A stretch of DNA of 64,000 nucleotides from Streptomyces rhizosphaerihabitans (GCF_025399795.1 NZ_JAODTZ010000045.1:1-64000), one strand, 5' to 3'. Counted from the first letter of the stretch, positions 9,796-21,936 are shown. Notes: generated by a model from the sequence alone, not told the origin. Numbers and translations: made by a program.

Positions 9796-9920
9796 CTGCT
9801 GTGCAACCCCAAGTTATGGATCAAGGTCCCGGGAATCATGGGCTCCGGGCTTCGAGATTACGGTACGGGCGCACCACCGGGCACATCACGCCCCCGGCGT
9901 TCAAACCCACTCAATGGAAG

Positions 9921-9949
9921 ACGGCCGGGCACCCAGGGTGCCCGGCCGT
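9921..9949. terminator. Terminator downstream of rseP
   Basis: A 14-bp perfect inverted repeat (ACGGCCGGGCACCC at 9921-9934 and its complement at 9936-9949) with a minimal loop. It lies 17 bp past the rseP stop and upstream of ispG on the minus strand. Confidence 0.75.
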
Positions 9950-9965
9950 CGCTAATGCTGTATGA

Positions 9966-11270
9966 CTAAGAGATTTTCACGGGATTGACAACGTCCGCGA
10001 TCAGGACGAGGACCGTGAAGCAGACGAAGATTCCGGCCACCACATAAGCCACCGGCATCAGCTTCGCCACGTCGAACGGGCCCGGGTCCGGGCGGCGCAG
10101 GACGCGGGCGAGGTTCCGCCGCAGGGACTCCCACAGCGCGCCCGCGATGTGCCCGCCGTCGAGCGGGAGCAGCGGGAGCATGTTGAACAGGAACAGGGAG
10201 AGGTTGAACCCGGCGACCAGCAGGAGCATCATCGCGACCTGCTGCGACGCGGGGATGTCCAGGGTGAAGACATCGCCGCCGATGCGTGCCGCGCCGACGA
10301 CGCCCATCGGGGAGTCGGCCTTGCGCGGGCCGTCGCCGAAGGCCGCGTCCCACAGGTCGGGGACCTTGCCGGGCAGCGAGACCAGGGACTCGACGCCGTT
10401 CTGCATCATGTCGCCCATGCGGTTCACGGACTGGCCGAAGGACTGCTCGACGATGCCGGTGGCGGGCGTGAAGCCGAACCAGCCGGCCTCCACGTACTTG
10501 CCCTCCACATAGCCGCCGCTGCCGTCGTTCTTGTTCACCGTGTTCTTGACCAGGTGGGCGGTGAGGCCGAGCTGCTCGCCCTTGCGGTCTACGGTGATCG
10601 TCACCTTCTTGCCGGGGTTGGCGCGGATGTCGGACTGAAGCGCGGACCAGTCCGAGACGGGCGTGCCGTTGAAGGCGACGATCTTGTCACCGGGCTTGAG
10701 TCCCGCCTCCGTGGCGGGCGCGACGGGGTCCTTCTTCGTGCACTTGTCGCGGTTCTCGCTGGCCTGGATCACGCAGGGGGAGACCGCGCTGACCGTGGTG
10801 GTCTGGGTCTGGACGCCGAACGTCATCATCACGCCGAGGAAGATCGCGACGGCCAGGATCAGGTTCATGAAGGGTCCGGCGAACATCACGATCACGCGCT
10901 TCCACGGCTTGCGCGTGTAGAAGAGGCGGGTCTCGTCGCCGGGCTTCAGCTCCTCGAACGCGGCCGAGCGGGCGTCCTCGACCATGCCCCGGAAGGGGGA
11001 CGTCGAGCGGGCCTCGATCCGGCCGTCCGGGCCGGGCGGGAACATCCCGATCATGCGGATGTAGCCGCCGAGCGGTACGGCCTTGATGCCGTACTCGGTG
11101 TCGCCCTTCCTGCGCGACCAGATGGTCGGGCCGAAGCCGACCATGTACTGCGGCACCCGGATGCCGAAGAGCTTGGCCGTCGACAGATGTCCCAGCTCGT
11201 GCCACGCGATCGAGATCAGCAGCCCGAGCACGAAGACGACTATGCCGAGAATCATCATCAGGGTCGTCAT
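9966..11270 (-). CDS. rseP: Site-2 intramembrane metalloprotease (RseP/RIP family)
   Basis: A 434-residue membrane zinc protease (M50B). The first membrane segment holds the HELGH zinc site at about residues 25-29. A PDZ domain follows in the extracytoplasmic loop (about 180-265, with GLKPGDKIVAFNGTPV). The third zinc ligand lies in the C-terminal membrane segment as NMLPLLPLDGGH. Homologues cut anti-sigma factors within the membrane. The gene overlaps dxr by four bases (stop of dxr and start of rseP at 11267-11270), so the two are translated together. Confidence 0.93.
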   Translation of the reverse strand: MTTLMMILGIVVFVLGLLISIAWHELGHLSTAKLFGIRVPQYMVGFGPTIWSRRKGDTEYGIKAVPLGGYIRMIGMFPPGPDGRIEARSTSPFRGMVEDARSAAFEELKPGDETRLFYTRKPWKRVIVMFAGPFMNLILAVAIFLGVMMTFGVQTQTTTVSAVSPCVIQASENRDKCTKKDPVAPATEAGLKPGDKIVAFNGTPVSDWSALQSDIRANPGKKVTITVDRKGEQLGLTAHLVKNTVNKNDGSGGYVEGKYVEAGWFGFTPATGIVEQSFGQSVNRMGDMMQNGVESLVSLPGKVPDLWDAAFGDGPRKADSPMGVVGAARIGGDVFTLDIPASQQVAMMLLLVAGFNLSLFLFNMLPLLPLDGGHIAGALWESLRRNLARVLRRPDPGPFDVAKLMPVAYVVAGIFVCFTVLVLIADVVNPVKIS

Positions 11271-12523
11271 GCACGAGCCTCCGCGGTTGTCGTCTGTGCC
11301 GTCAGTTCACGGGCCCGGGCGCGCGCCCAGGTCTCCGCTTCGAGGACGTCCGTGAGGGTCAGGGAAGTTCCCGTACGCGGTGTGCCGTGTTCCTCGACGA
11401 CCCGGGTGACGGTCTCCATGATCCCGTTGAACGGCAGTGTGCCGTTCAGGAACGCGTCCACGCACTCCTCGTTGGCGGCATTGAACACCGCCGGGGCCGT
11501 ACCCGCGAGCTGCCCCACGTGCCGGGCGAGCCCCACCGCCGGGAAGGCGTCGTTGTCGAGCGGGAAGAACTCCCAGCTCGACGCCTTCGTCCAGTCGAAG
11601 GCGGGCGCCGCGTCCGGGACGCGTTCGGGCCAGCCGATGCCGATGGCGATGGGCCCCCGCATGTCGGGGGGTGTCGCCTGGGCGATCGTCGAGCCGTCCG
11701 TGAATTCCGCCATCGAGTGGACATACGACTGCGGGTGCACGACCACCTCAATCCGATCGAAGGGAATGTCGTAGAGGAGGTGGGCCTCGATGACTTCCAG
11801 TCCCTTGTTGACCAGGGTCGCGGAGTTGACCGTGATGACCGGGCCCATGGCCCAGGTGGGGTGCGCGAGGGCGTCGGCCGGTGCCACGTCCGCCAGCTCG
11901 GCCTTCGTACGGCCGCGGAACGGGCCGCCGGAGGCGGTCACGACGAGTTTGCGCACCTCCGCGCGGGTGCCGGAGGCCAGCGCCTGGAAGAGGGCGGCGT
12001 GCTCGGAGTCGACCGGGATGATCTGGCCCGGCTCGGCCAGCGCCTTGACCAGCGGGCCGCCGACGATGAGCGACTCCTTGTTGGCGAGCGCGAGGGTGCG
12101 GCCCGCCTCCAGGGCGGCGAGGGTGGGCGCGAGGCCGATGGAGCCGGTGATGCCGTTGAGGACGGTGTGGCAGTCGGAGGCGGCGAGCTGGGTGGCCGCC
12201 TCGGGTCCGGCGAGGACGTCGGGAAGGGTCTCACCGGGGGCGTAGTGGGCCGCGAGGGCCTCCCTGAGCGCCGGGACGGCGTCCTCGCGCGCGACGGCGA
12301 CCGTCCGTACCCGCAGTCGGTGGGCCTGCTCGGCGAGCAGGGAGACCCTGCCGCCGGCGGCGGACAGCGCGGTGACCCGGAACCGGTCGGGGTTGCGCAG
12401 CACGAGGTCGATGGCCTGGGTGCCGATCGAGCCGGTGGATCCGAGGATCACGACATCCCGGACTCCGGCCACGGGGTCGAAGACGAGATGCGGATCAGCG
12501 AGGGGGGCTGGACTGTCGCTCAT
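11267..12523 (-). CDS. dxr: 1-deoxy-D-xylulose-5-phosphate reductoisomerase
   Basis: A 418-residue DXR, the first committed enzyme of the MEP pathway, which makes MEP from DXP with NADPH. The NADPH loop is ILGSTGSIGTQAIDLV near residue 27. The KESLIVGG segment (about 145) and HPTWAMG metal and substrate region (about 220) are present, followed by the flexible loop region and a C-terminal helical domain. The frame continues upstream to 13363, but the ATG at 12523, after an AATGGGGGG leader, gives the standard N-terminus. It overlaps rseP, which lies downstream. Confidence 0.95.
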   Translation of the reverse strand: MSDSPAPLADPHLVFDPVAGVRDVVILGSTGSIGTQAIDLVLRNPDRFRVTALSAAGGRVSLLAEQAHRLRVRTVAVAREDAVPALREALAAHYAPGETLPDVLAGPEAATQLAASDCHTVLNGITGSIGLAPTLAALEAGRTLALANKESLIVGGPLVKALAEPGQIIPVDSEHAALFQALASGTRAEVRKLVVTASGGPFRGRTKAELADVAPADALAHPTWAMGPVITVNSATLVNKGLEVIEAHLLYDIPFDRIEVVVHPQSYVHSMAEFTDGSTIAQATPPDMRGPIAIGIGWPERVPDAAPAFDWTKASSWEFFPLDNDAFPAVGLARHVGQLAGTAPAVFNAANEECVDAFLNGTLPFNGIMETVTRVVEEHGTPRTGTSLTLTDVLEAETWARARARELTAQTTTAEARA

Positions 12524-12726
12524 CCCCCCATTGTGGCCGCATCGCGGCCGCCGAAGGACAGGGCGTCCCCTCTTCCCGCCGCCGCCCCCTCGATTCCCGG
12601 TGCGCGGCCGCGTCGAGGGGCCTTCGCGAGGTGGGGACATCCCGCTGGCATCCCGTACGGGCGGCGGTGGGCGGGGCTCGGCCCGCGGGGCTTGCGGCGT
12701 ACCCCACCGCCGTACTGAACCGCAGG

Positions 12727-15501
<2,775 letters not shown>

Positions 15502-15554
15502 GGGAATTCCCTCGCAATTCGGCGCAGCCAAACGGCGTCCATGAGCATCCCCGT

Positions 15555-16013
15555 CTAGCGATCGTCCCGCTGGAGAATATGGACACCCTGCTGATTCGCT
15601 CTGATCACTTCACGCGGCACGGGGTCGTCGACCGCGTCGAGCGCGGCGCGGCAGAGCTGCCGGACCACGGGCCGCCCGCCCGGCCGGCCGGCGTCGAGGA
15701 GTCCGTCGGCGCCCCGGAGGTCGGTCCTCCGGGCCACCGGTGCGTCGGAGTCGGCGGCGGGTGGCCGCGACACCTCGTCGAACAGGGGCGACGCGCGGTC
15801 GTCGAGGAGGACCGCCGGGGCGTCCCGGTGGGCAGCGAAGGTCTCCGGCGTGGTTTCGCGCAGCTTCCGCGCAAGGGGGCGCACCTCGTCGCGCACGGTC
15901 CACAGGACCCGTACGCGATCCATTTCGTTCAGCTGCCGCTTTACCTCGGAGCGGGCCCGCGTCAGCTGTACGGAAATGCCGTGACTGTATTCTTCCCCGG
16001 CTCCTCGACGCAT
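15555..16013 (-). CDS. Small hypothetical protein upstream of secA-like gene
   Basis: Up to 152 residues with strong GC third-position bias in the central part, which supports real coding. The sequence is charged and probably helical (LARKLRETTPETFAAHRDA, then LLDDRASPLFDEVSR), and its last 40 residues resemble a small regulatory or scaffold tail. No family is recognised. An AGGGACGG lies just upstream of the first ATG at 16013, but a later ATG at 15923 is also possible, so the N-terminus is uncertain. Only 53 bp separate it from the SecA start, so co-transcription is plausible. Confidence 0.55.
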   Translation of the reverse strand: MRRGAGEEYSHGISVQLTRARSEVKRQLNEMDRVRVLWTVRDEVRPLARKLRETTPETFAAHRDAPAVLLDDRASPLFDEVSRPPAADSDAPVARRTDLRGADGLLDAGRPGGRPVVRQLCRAALDAVDDPVPREVIRANQQGVHILQRDDR

Positions 16014-16145
16014 TTTCCGTCCCTGTTCGCCGTTCCTTTCATTGTTGACGCACGGCTTCGGTGCGGCAAGCAGCGGAACGGCGAACGGGGCCTCTGCACA
16101 CGACTGGGTATTGCCGGGTATTGCCGGCTGTTCCTGGGGAAAGGG

Positions 16146-18077
16146 TCAGCGAATGGGACGGTGGACGTTTTCCTTCGTGCTCGCGCCGGGTGTGGCGTCG
16201 GCGATCCAGGGGCCTTCGCCGGACGGGTCGAGGACGCCTTCCTCCAGCCAGGTGTAGGTGCCCGACAGGACGCCCTTGACGACCTTGCGGTCGATGTCGT
16301 CGGTGTTGGTCCACAGGCGTCCGAAGAGTTCCTCGACACGGACGCGGGACTGGCGGCAGAAGGCGTCGGCGAGCTGGTAGGCCTCGCGGCCGTGTTCCCC
16401 TGTGCTGCGCAGGTGTTCGGCCCGTACGCAGGCCGCGCTCATCGCGAAGAGCTCGGCGCCGATGTCGACGATCCGGCCCAGGAAGCCCTGTTTGGTCTCC
16501 ATGCGGCCCTGCCAGCGCGACATCGCGTAGAAGGTGGACCGGGCGAGTTTGCGGGCACTGCGTTCGACGTAACGCAGATGCGTGGAGAGGTCGACGTCGT
16601 GATGGAACTCGTTGTACGAGCGCGGGAGTTGACCTGCTCCCGCGACCAGTTTCGGCAGCCACTTGGCGTAGAAGACACCGGCGTTCGCGCCCGCCTTCGC
16701 CTTCTCCGAGAGGGACTTGTCGGGGTCGATGAGGTCACCGGCCACGGCGAGATGGGCGTCGACGGCCTCCCGGGCGATCAGCAGATGCATGATCTCCGTG
16801 GAGCCCTCGAAGATGCGGTTGATGCGCAGGTCGCGCAGGACCTGTTCGGCGGGGACTGCGCGCTCGCCGCGGGCCGCCAGCGACGCGGCCGTCTCGAAGC
16901 CGCGGCCGCCGCGGATCTGGACCAGCTCGTCGGCCATCAGACAGGCCATCTCGGAGCCGTACAGCTTGGCGAGGGCGGCCTCGATGCGGATGTCGTTGCG
17001 GTTCTCGTCGGCCATCTGCGAGGACAGGTCGAGAACCGCTTCGAGGGCGAAGGTGGTGGCCGCGATGAAGGAGATCTTGGAGCCGACGGCCTCGTGGAAG
17101 GCGACCGGCTTGCCCCACTGCTCGCGCACGGCCGACCACTCACGGGCGATCTTCAGGCACCACTTTCCCGCGCCCACGCACATGGCGGGCAGCGAGAGGC
17201 GGCCGGTGTTGAGGGTGGTGAGGGCGATCTTCAGGCCCGCCCCCTCCGGTCCGATGCGGTTCGCGGCCGGCACCCGCACCCGGTGGAAGCGGGTGACGCC
17301 GTTCTCCAGACCGCGCAGGCCCATGAAGGCGTTGCGGTTCTCGACCGTGACGCCCTCCGAGGCGGCTTCCACCACGAAGGCCGTGATGCCGCCCTTGTGG
17401 CCCTCGGACTTCGGGACACGCGCCATGACGACGAGGAGATCCGCGACGACGCCGTTGGTCGTCCACAGTTTCACCCCGTCGAGGACGTAGTCGTCGCCCT
17501 CGGGGACGGCCGTCGTGGCGAGCCGCGCCGGGTCGGAGCCGACGTCCGGCTCGGTCAGCAGGAACGCGGAGATGTCGGTGCGGGCGCAGCGCGGCAGGAA
17601 GGTGTCCCGCTGCTCCTGGGTGCCGAAGAGTTTCAGCGGCTGCGGTACGCCGATCGACTGATGGGCGGAGAGCAGCGCGCCGAGCGCCGGGTTCACGGAG
17701 CCGACCAGGGCGAGGGCCTTGTTGTAGTACACCTGGGTGAGGCCGAGACCGCCGTACTTGGTGTCGATCTTCATGCCGAGGGCGCCGATTTCCTTGAGCC
17801 CGGTGATGGTCTCGTCCGGGATCCGCGCCTCGCGCTCGATCCGGGCGGAGTCGATCTTCGTCTCGCAGAAGTCGCGCAGTTTGGCCAGGAACTCCTCGCC
17901 GCGCTGGACATCCTCGTCGGCGGGGAGCGGGTGCGGGTGGATCAGGTCGAGCCGGAAGCGGCCGAGGAAGAGTTCCTTGGCGAAGCTGGGCTTCTGCCAG
18001 CCCTGTTCGCGCGCGGCCTCGGCGACCTGTCGGGCCTCACGTTCGGTGACTGTGGGCTGGTGGGGTGTTGCGGACAT
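16146..18077 (-). CDS. Long-chain-type acyl-CoA dehydrogenase
   Basis: A 643-residue acyl-CoA dehydrogenase, longer than the 380-residue short type. It has the N-terminal helical domain (about 90-200), the beta domain with FLLTEPDVGSDPARL (about 180), and the C-terminal FAD domain with QIRGGRGFETAASLAARGERAVPAEQ and INRIFEGSTEIMHL (about 440-470). An additional C-terminal helical domain of about 170 residues follows, as in the very-long-chain group. It would perform the first oxidation of fatty acyl-CoA beta-oxidation. The ATG at 18077 has GAGGTGA six bases upstream and is preferred over the GTG at 18086. It is monocistronic as far as seen. Confidence 0.92.
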   Translation of the reverse strand: MSATPHQPTVTEREARQVAEAAREQGWQKPSFAKELFLGRFRLDLIHPHPLPADEDVQRGEEFLAKLRDFCETKIDSARIEREARIPDETITGLKEIGALGMKIDTKYGGLGLTQVYYNKALALVGSVNPALGALLSAHQSIGVPQPLKLFGTQEQRDTFLPRCARTDISAFLLTEPDVGSDPARLATTAVPEGDDYVLDGVKLWTTNGVVADLLVVMARVPKSEGHKGGITAFVVEAASEGVTVENRNAFMGLRGLENGVTRFHRVRVPAANRIGPEGAGLKIALTTLNTGRLSLPAMCVGAGKWCLKIAREWSAVREQWGKPVAFHEAVGSKISFIAATTFALEAVLDLSSQMADENRNDIRIEAALAKLYGSEMACLMADELVQIRGGRGFETAASLAARGERAVPAEQVLRDLRINRIFEGSTEIMHLLIAREAVDAHLAVAGDLIDPDKSLSEKAKAGANAGVFYAKWLPKLVAGAGQLPRSYNEFHHDVDLSTHLRYVERSARKLARSTFYAMSRWQGRMETKQGFLGRIVDIGAELFAMSAACVRAEHLRSTGEHGREAYQLADAFCRQSRVRVEELFGRLWTNTDDIDRKVVKGVLSGTYTWLEEGVLDPSGEGPWIADATPGASTKENVHRPIR

Positions 18078-18113
18078 GAGGCTCACCTCGCCGCGAATAG
18101 GGATCTTGGGGCT

Positions 18114-18127
18114 GTTCGTTACCGAAC
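18114..18127. promoter_or_regulatory. Inverted repeat upstream of acyl-CoA dehydrogenase
   Basis: GTTCG-TTAC-CGAAC, 5-bp arms, 37 bp upstream of the dehydrogenase start codon and in the likely promoter region. It looks like a repressor site (TetR type possible), but the arms are short and it could be chance. Confidence 0.35.
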
Positions 18128-18367
18128 GGTTCTACTCGATCGTATTTACCGGATTCCCGGTGACCCCACCAGTCCTCGCGCAGCGTTCGGCCCAATGGGC
18201 GCCCCTCGGAACCCCGGCCGGAACCACCCCTCGGCCGCCCCCTCACCCGCCGGGACAGGCATGGTCGGCGGTGTTGCGCCGGAGGTCCGTTCCGGGGGAC
18301 GGTCTGGGTACGCCGGCCAGGGGCCTCCGCACGACCACGAGGGCGATGAACCGCGTTCAGGAAATCC

Positions 18368-18389
18368 GTTGTCGAAGCGCTTCGACAAC
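18368..18389. promoter_or_regulatory. Perfect 22-bp LacI-type operator
   Basis: GTTGTCGAAGC followed directly by its exact reverse complement, centred on the CG that is typical of LacI-family sites. It is about 105 bp upstream of the lacI start. The same GAAGCGCTTC core recurs at 18465, 31043 and 31228. Confidence 0.8.
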
Positions 18390-18460
18390 CTATGGACACG
18401 ATTCTCCCACCGGGCTACTGTCGAGCTACCCTCACTCGCCCCTATCCGTACCACGCGCAC

Positions 18461-18477
18461 TGTCGAAGCGCTTCACA
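18461..18477. promoter_or_regulatory. LacI-type operator immediately upstream of lacI
   Basis: A perfect core GAAGCGCTTC (18465-18474) with imperfect flanks (TGTC on the left, ACA on the right), ending about 16 bp before the lacI start codon. Occupancy would block transcription or translation start, which suggests autoregulation. Confidence 0.65.
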
Positions 18478-18492
18478 AGCTTGGAGAGCTGG

Positions 18493-19506
18493 ATGGTCAC
18501 CCTCGCCGAGGTCGCCCAGCACGCCGGAGTCTCGGCCAGCACGGTGAGCTATGTCCTCAGCGGCAAGCGGTCCATCTCCGCGGGCACCCGCCAGCGGGTC
18601 GAGCGGAGCATCCAGGAGCTCGGCTACCACCCGAACGCGGGCGCCCGCGCCCTGGCGAGCAGCCGGTCCAACATCATCGCGCTGATGGTTCCGCTCCGCA
18701 CCGACATGTACGTACCCGTGATGATGGAGATCGCCATCGCGGTGGCCACGAACGCCCGGACACACGGCTACGACGTCCTGCTGCTCACCGGCGAGGAGGG
18801 GCCCGACGCGGTGCGCCGGGTCACCGGCAGCGGGCTCGCCGACGCGATGATCCTGATGGACGTCGAACTCGACGACGAGCGGCTGCCGTTGCTGCGCGAG
18901 ACCGACCAGCCGTCCGTGCTCATCGGCCTGCCCGCCGACACCACCGGCCTGACCTGCGTCGACCTCGACTTCGGGGCGACGGGCGCGTTGTGCGCCGAGC
19001 ATCTGGCGCTGCTCGGCCACCGTGACATCGCTGTCATCGGCGAGGCGCCCGCCGTCTACGAGCGGCACACCGGCTTCGCCGAGCGCACGCTCGACGGACT
19101 CCGTTCCCGCTCGCGGGAGTTGGGACTGCGCGTACTGCACCGGCCCTGCGAGGGCGGCTATGACGCGATGGCCCTCACCCTCGCCCGCATCCTCGACGAA
19201 CGGCCGGGCACCACGGGCTTCGTCGTACAGAACGAGTCGGCGGTCGAACCGCTGCTCGCGCTGCTGCGCCGGGAGGGCCGTGCCGTTCCCGAGGACGTGT
19301 CGGTGATCGCGATCTGTCCGGACCAGGTCGCCACCCAGGCCTCGGTGCGGCTGACCTCGGTCGCCATCCCCGCGCAGGACATGGGCCGGCACGCCGTCGA
19401 GCATCTGATCGCCAAGCTCGAAGGACGCGACAAGGACGAAGTCGTACTGATCGCACCGGAGTTGACGGTACGGGCGAGCACGGGGCCGGCGCCGGCCGCT
19501 CCCTGA
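18493..19506 (+). CDS. LacI family transcriptional regulator
   Basis: A 337-residue LacI/GalR regulator. The N-terminal helix-turn-helix and hinge are clear (VTLAEVAQHAGVSASTVSYV at residues 2-21, then NAGARALASSRSNIIALMV). The rest is a periplasmic-binding-protein-like sugar-sensing domain with the usual segment ENPMDRC-like DLDFGATGALCAEHLALLGH around 155-175. The ATG has GGAGAGC upstream. It is followed in the same direction by the GH31 gene and is flanked upstream by two palindromes that it probably binds. It is inferred to repress the whole glycosidase/transporter locus to 34.3 kb until an oligosaccharide is bound. Confidence 0.93.
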   Translation: MVTLAEVAQHAGVSASTVSYVLSGKRSISAGTRQRVERSIQELGYHPNAGARALASSRSNIIALMVPLRTDMYVPVMMEIAIAVATNARTHGYDVLLLTGEEGPDAVRRVTGSGLADAMILMDVELDDERLPLLRETDQPSVLIGLPADTTGLTCVDLDFGATGALCAEHLALLGHRDIAVIGEAPAVYERHTGFAERTLDGLRSRSRELGLRVLHRPCEGGYDAMALTLARILDERPGTTGFVVQNESAVEPLLALLRREGRAVPEDVSVIAICPDQVATQASVRLTSVAIPAQDMGRHAVEHLIAKLEGRDKDEVVLIAPELTVRASTGPAPAAP

Positions 19507-19577
19507 CCCGGACCCTCGACCAGGACGCCCGCTTCCGGGCCCCTTCTCGGACCTCGTGTCCCTGCCGGGGCACGCCC

Positions 19578-19804
19578 CTGTCCGCACGCTCTCTCAGCAC
19601 CGGCCTGATTCCACCGCCCCGACCTCACCGCCCTGTCCGCACCCCCTGCCTGCGCCTCCGCCCGTCCCCGCTGTCTGCACCCCGGGCCCGCAAACCCGCC
19701 CGCATTCGCTGTCCGCGCCCCCTGCCCGTGCCCCGCCGGCACTCGCTGTCGGCATCCCCGGCCCGCGCCCCCTGTCTGCACTCCTTCATGTCTGCACTCC
19801 TTCA
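19578..19804. repeat. Pyrimidine-rich degenerate repeats between lacI and GH31
   Basis: The 310-bp gap 19507-19816 has no gene. It is strongly C/T-rich on the + strand and carries repeated CTGTC(C/T)GC(A/G)CCCC blocks at about 19578, 19633, 19671, 19709, 19746 and 19772. It ends in two perfect tandem copies of the 16-mer TGTCTGCACTCCTTCA (19773-19788 and 19789-19804), directly before the GH31 ribosome-binding site (CAGGAGCA). Confidence 0.75.
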
Positions 19805-19816
19805 GGAGCAATCCAC

Positions 19817-21859
19817 GTGAATCAGTCTGCCGAAACCCAGCCCCAGGTCAGCCTCGCGCAGTCCTCCCCGACCGTCGGCACGTTCCGTGAGCGGGACGGC
19901 GCGCTGGAGTGGAGCGGACGCACGGAGACCGTCCGGATCGAGCCGTGGGGCCCGGACGCGGTCCGGGTCCGCGCGCGTCTCGGCGGTCCCGTGCTCGACG
20001 GCCTGCCGGGAGCCCTGCTCGACGAGCGGGACACCACCACGAGCACGCTCGAACTCGTCGGCGGTGAGGGCCGGTTGACGGTCGGGGCGCTGACCGTCGA
20101 GGTGAGCGGCGAGGGGCTGGTCCGCTTCACCCGCACCGGCGACGGCAGTGAGCTCCTCGCCGAGGAGCGCGCCCACTTCTGGTGGCCCGGCTCGCGGCTG
20201 TACACCCCCACGGGCAACGGCCACCACCGGCTGGAGCAGCGCTTCGCCGCGTACGACGACGAGAAGCTGTACGGCCTCGGGCAGCACCAGCACGGGCTGT
20301 TCGACCAGAAGGGCGCGGTCCTGGACCTGATCCAGCGGAACGCCGAGGTCACCATTCCGGTGCTCACCTCCAGCCGCGGTTACACCCTCCTGTGGAACAG
20401 TCCGGCCATCGGACGGGTGGAACTCGCGGGCAACGGCACCCGCTGGGTCGCCGACTCGGCCCGTCAGATCGACTACTGGATCACCGCGGGCACTCCGGCC
20501 GACGCCCAGCGCCGCTACAGCGCGGCGACCGGCCGTACGCCGATGCTGCCCGAGTGGGCGGCCGGATTCTGGCAGTGCAAGCTGCGCTACCGCACGCAGG
20601 ACGAACTCCTGGACGTGGCACGGGAGTACAAGCGCCGGGGTCTGCCGCTGTCGGTCATCGTCTGCGACTTCTTCCACTGGACCCACCTCGGCGACTGGAA
20701 GTTCGACCCGGCCGAATGGCCCGACCCGGCGGCCATGCAGGCCGAACTCGCCGAACTCGGCGTCAAACTGGTCGTGTCGGTCTGGCCGTCCGTCTCACCG
20801 CTCTCCGAGAACCACCAGCTCATGGAGCAGCGGGGCTACTTCATCGGTACCGAGTACGGACCGATGGCACACGCCGACTGGCCGGACAAGCAGGTCGCCT
20901 CCACGGTCCAGGTGGCGTTCTACGACGCCACGAACCCCGAGGCGCGCGACTTCCTGTGGTCGCGGGTGAAGGACAACTACCTCGATCCGTACGGCATCTC
21001 GGCCTTCTGGCTGGACGCCTGCGAGCCGGAGCTGAAGCCTGGCTTCTCCGAGAACCTGCGCTACCACGCGGGCCCGGGTCTCGAAGTGGGCAACCTCTAC
21101 CCGCGCGAGAACGCCCGCACGTTCTACGAGGGTCTGCTCGCGGCCGGGGAGACCGAGATCATCTCTCTCAACCGCTCGGCCTGGGCGGGCAGTCAGCGCT
21201 ACGGGGCCGCCCTGTGGTCCGGCGACATCGGTACCGACTTCGCGACCCTGCGCCGCCAGATCGCCGCGGGCCTCAACACCGCACTGTCCGGGATCCCCTG
21301 GTGGAACACCGACATCGGCGGCTTCCACGGCGGCGACCCGGACGACCCGGCGTACCGCGAGGTCATGGTCCGCTGGTTCCAGTTCGGCGCGCTGTCCCCG
21401 CTGATGCGGCTGCACGGCTTCCGCGACCCGGGCCTGCCGCTCGGCCCCGGCATGACCGGCGGCCCGAACGAGGTCTGGTCGTACGGCGAGGAGGCCGGCG
21501 CCGTCATGGAGAAGTACCTGCGGCTGCGCGAACGCCTGAAGCCGTATCTGCTGGACGTCATGCGGGAAGCCCACGAGGTGGGGCTGCCGGTGATGCGCCC
21601 GCTGCTGCTGGAGTTCCCGGAGGACCAGGCGGCATGGTCGGTGGACGACGCCTACCTCCTCGGCCCGGACCTGCTGGTCGCGCCGGTCCTCACCGCGGGC
21701 GCGACGGCCCGTACGGCGTACCTCCCGGCGGGCGCGCGCTGGACGGACGCGTGGACCGGGAAGACGTACGACGGGGGCGCGTCCGTCACGGTCGACGCGC
21801 CGCTGGACCGGATCCCGCTGTTCCTGCGGGACGGAGCCCGGCTGCCCGTGGCCGGTTAG
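19817..21859 (+). CDS. GH31 glycosidase, probable alpha-xylosidase
   Basis: A 680-residue GH31 enzyme without a signal peptide, so probably cytoplasmic. The N-terminal beta-sandwich contains YDDEKLYGLGQHQHGLFDQKG (residues about 145-165). The TIM barrel follows, with the likely nucleophile Asp of FWLDACEPE at about 400 and the acid/base Asp of WSGDIGTDF at about 469. C-terminal beta domains close the protein. The arrangement is like E. coli YicI, an alpha-xylosidase, and differs from alpha-glucosidases; specificity is inferred from that and from the xyloglucan context. The GTG start has CAGGAGCA upstream. A strong hairpin ends the transcript. Confidence 0.88.
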   Translation: MNQSAETQPQVSLAQSSPTVGTFRERDGALEWSGRTETVRIEPWGPDAVRVRARLGGPVLDGLPGALLDERDTTTSTLELVGGEGRLTVGALTVEVSGEGLVRFTRTGDGSELLAEERAHFWWPGSRLYTPTGNGHHRLEQRFAAYDDEKLYGLGQHQHGLFDQKGAVLDLIQRNAEVTIPVLTSSRGYTLLWNSPAIGRVELAGNGTRWVADSARQIDYWITAGTPADAQRRYSAATGRTPMLPEWAAGFWQCKLRYRTQDELLDVAREYKRRGLPLSVIVCDFFHWTHLGDWKFDPAEWPDPAAMQAELAELGVKLVVSVWPSVSPLSENHQLMEQRGYFIGTEYGPMAHADWPDKQVASTVQVAFYDATNPEARDFLWSRVKDNYLDPYGISAFWLDACEPELKPGFSENLRYHAGPGLEVGNLYPRENARTFYEGLLAAGETEIISLNRSAWAGSQRYGAALWSGDIGTDFATLRRQIAAGLNTALSGIPWWNTDIGGFHGGDPDDPAYREVMVRWFQFGALSPLMRLHGFRDPGLPLGPGMTGGPNEVWSYGEEAGAVMEKYLRLRERLKPYLLDVMREAHEVGLPVMRPLLLEFPEDQAAWSVDDAYLLGPDLLVAPVLTAGATARTAYLPAGARWTDAWTGKTYDGGASVTVDAPLDRIPLFLRDGARLPVAG

Positions 21860-21876
21860 GACCTGTCCGAACCGGG

Positions 21877-21907
21877 TGCGGCCGGTCCCCGCCAGGGACC
21901 GGCCGCA
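21877..21907. terminator. Bidirectional terminator between GH31 and GH12
   Basis: A perfect 13-bp stem (TGCGGCCGGTCCC at 21877-21889, complement at 21895-21907) with a 5-base loop, between the convergent GH31 and GH12 genes. Confidence 0.8.
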
Positions 21908-21936
21908 TCTTCAAGCGTGGATCAACCAGGCACGGA

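Larger units (their letters stand above)
18078..18492. other. Divergent intergenic region, acyl-CoA dehydrogenase / lacI
   Basis: About 415 bp with no credible gene. It must contain promoters for both flanking genes. Three inverted repeats in it are listed separately: one near the dehydrogenase start and two LacI-type palindromes near the lacI start. Confidence 0.6.

Noticed and set aside
12524..12726. Possible extension of dxr to 13363
   Set aside because: The added segment is Arg/Pro-rich, overlaps the SecA gene, and the ATG at 12523 gives the standard DXR N-terminus.
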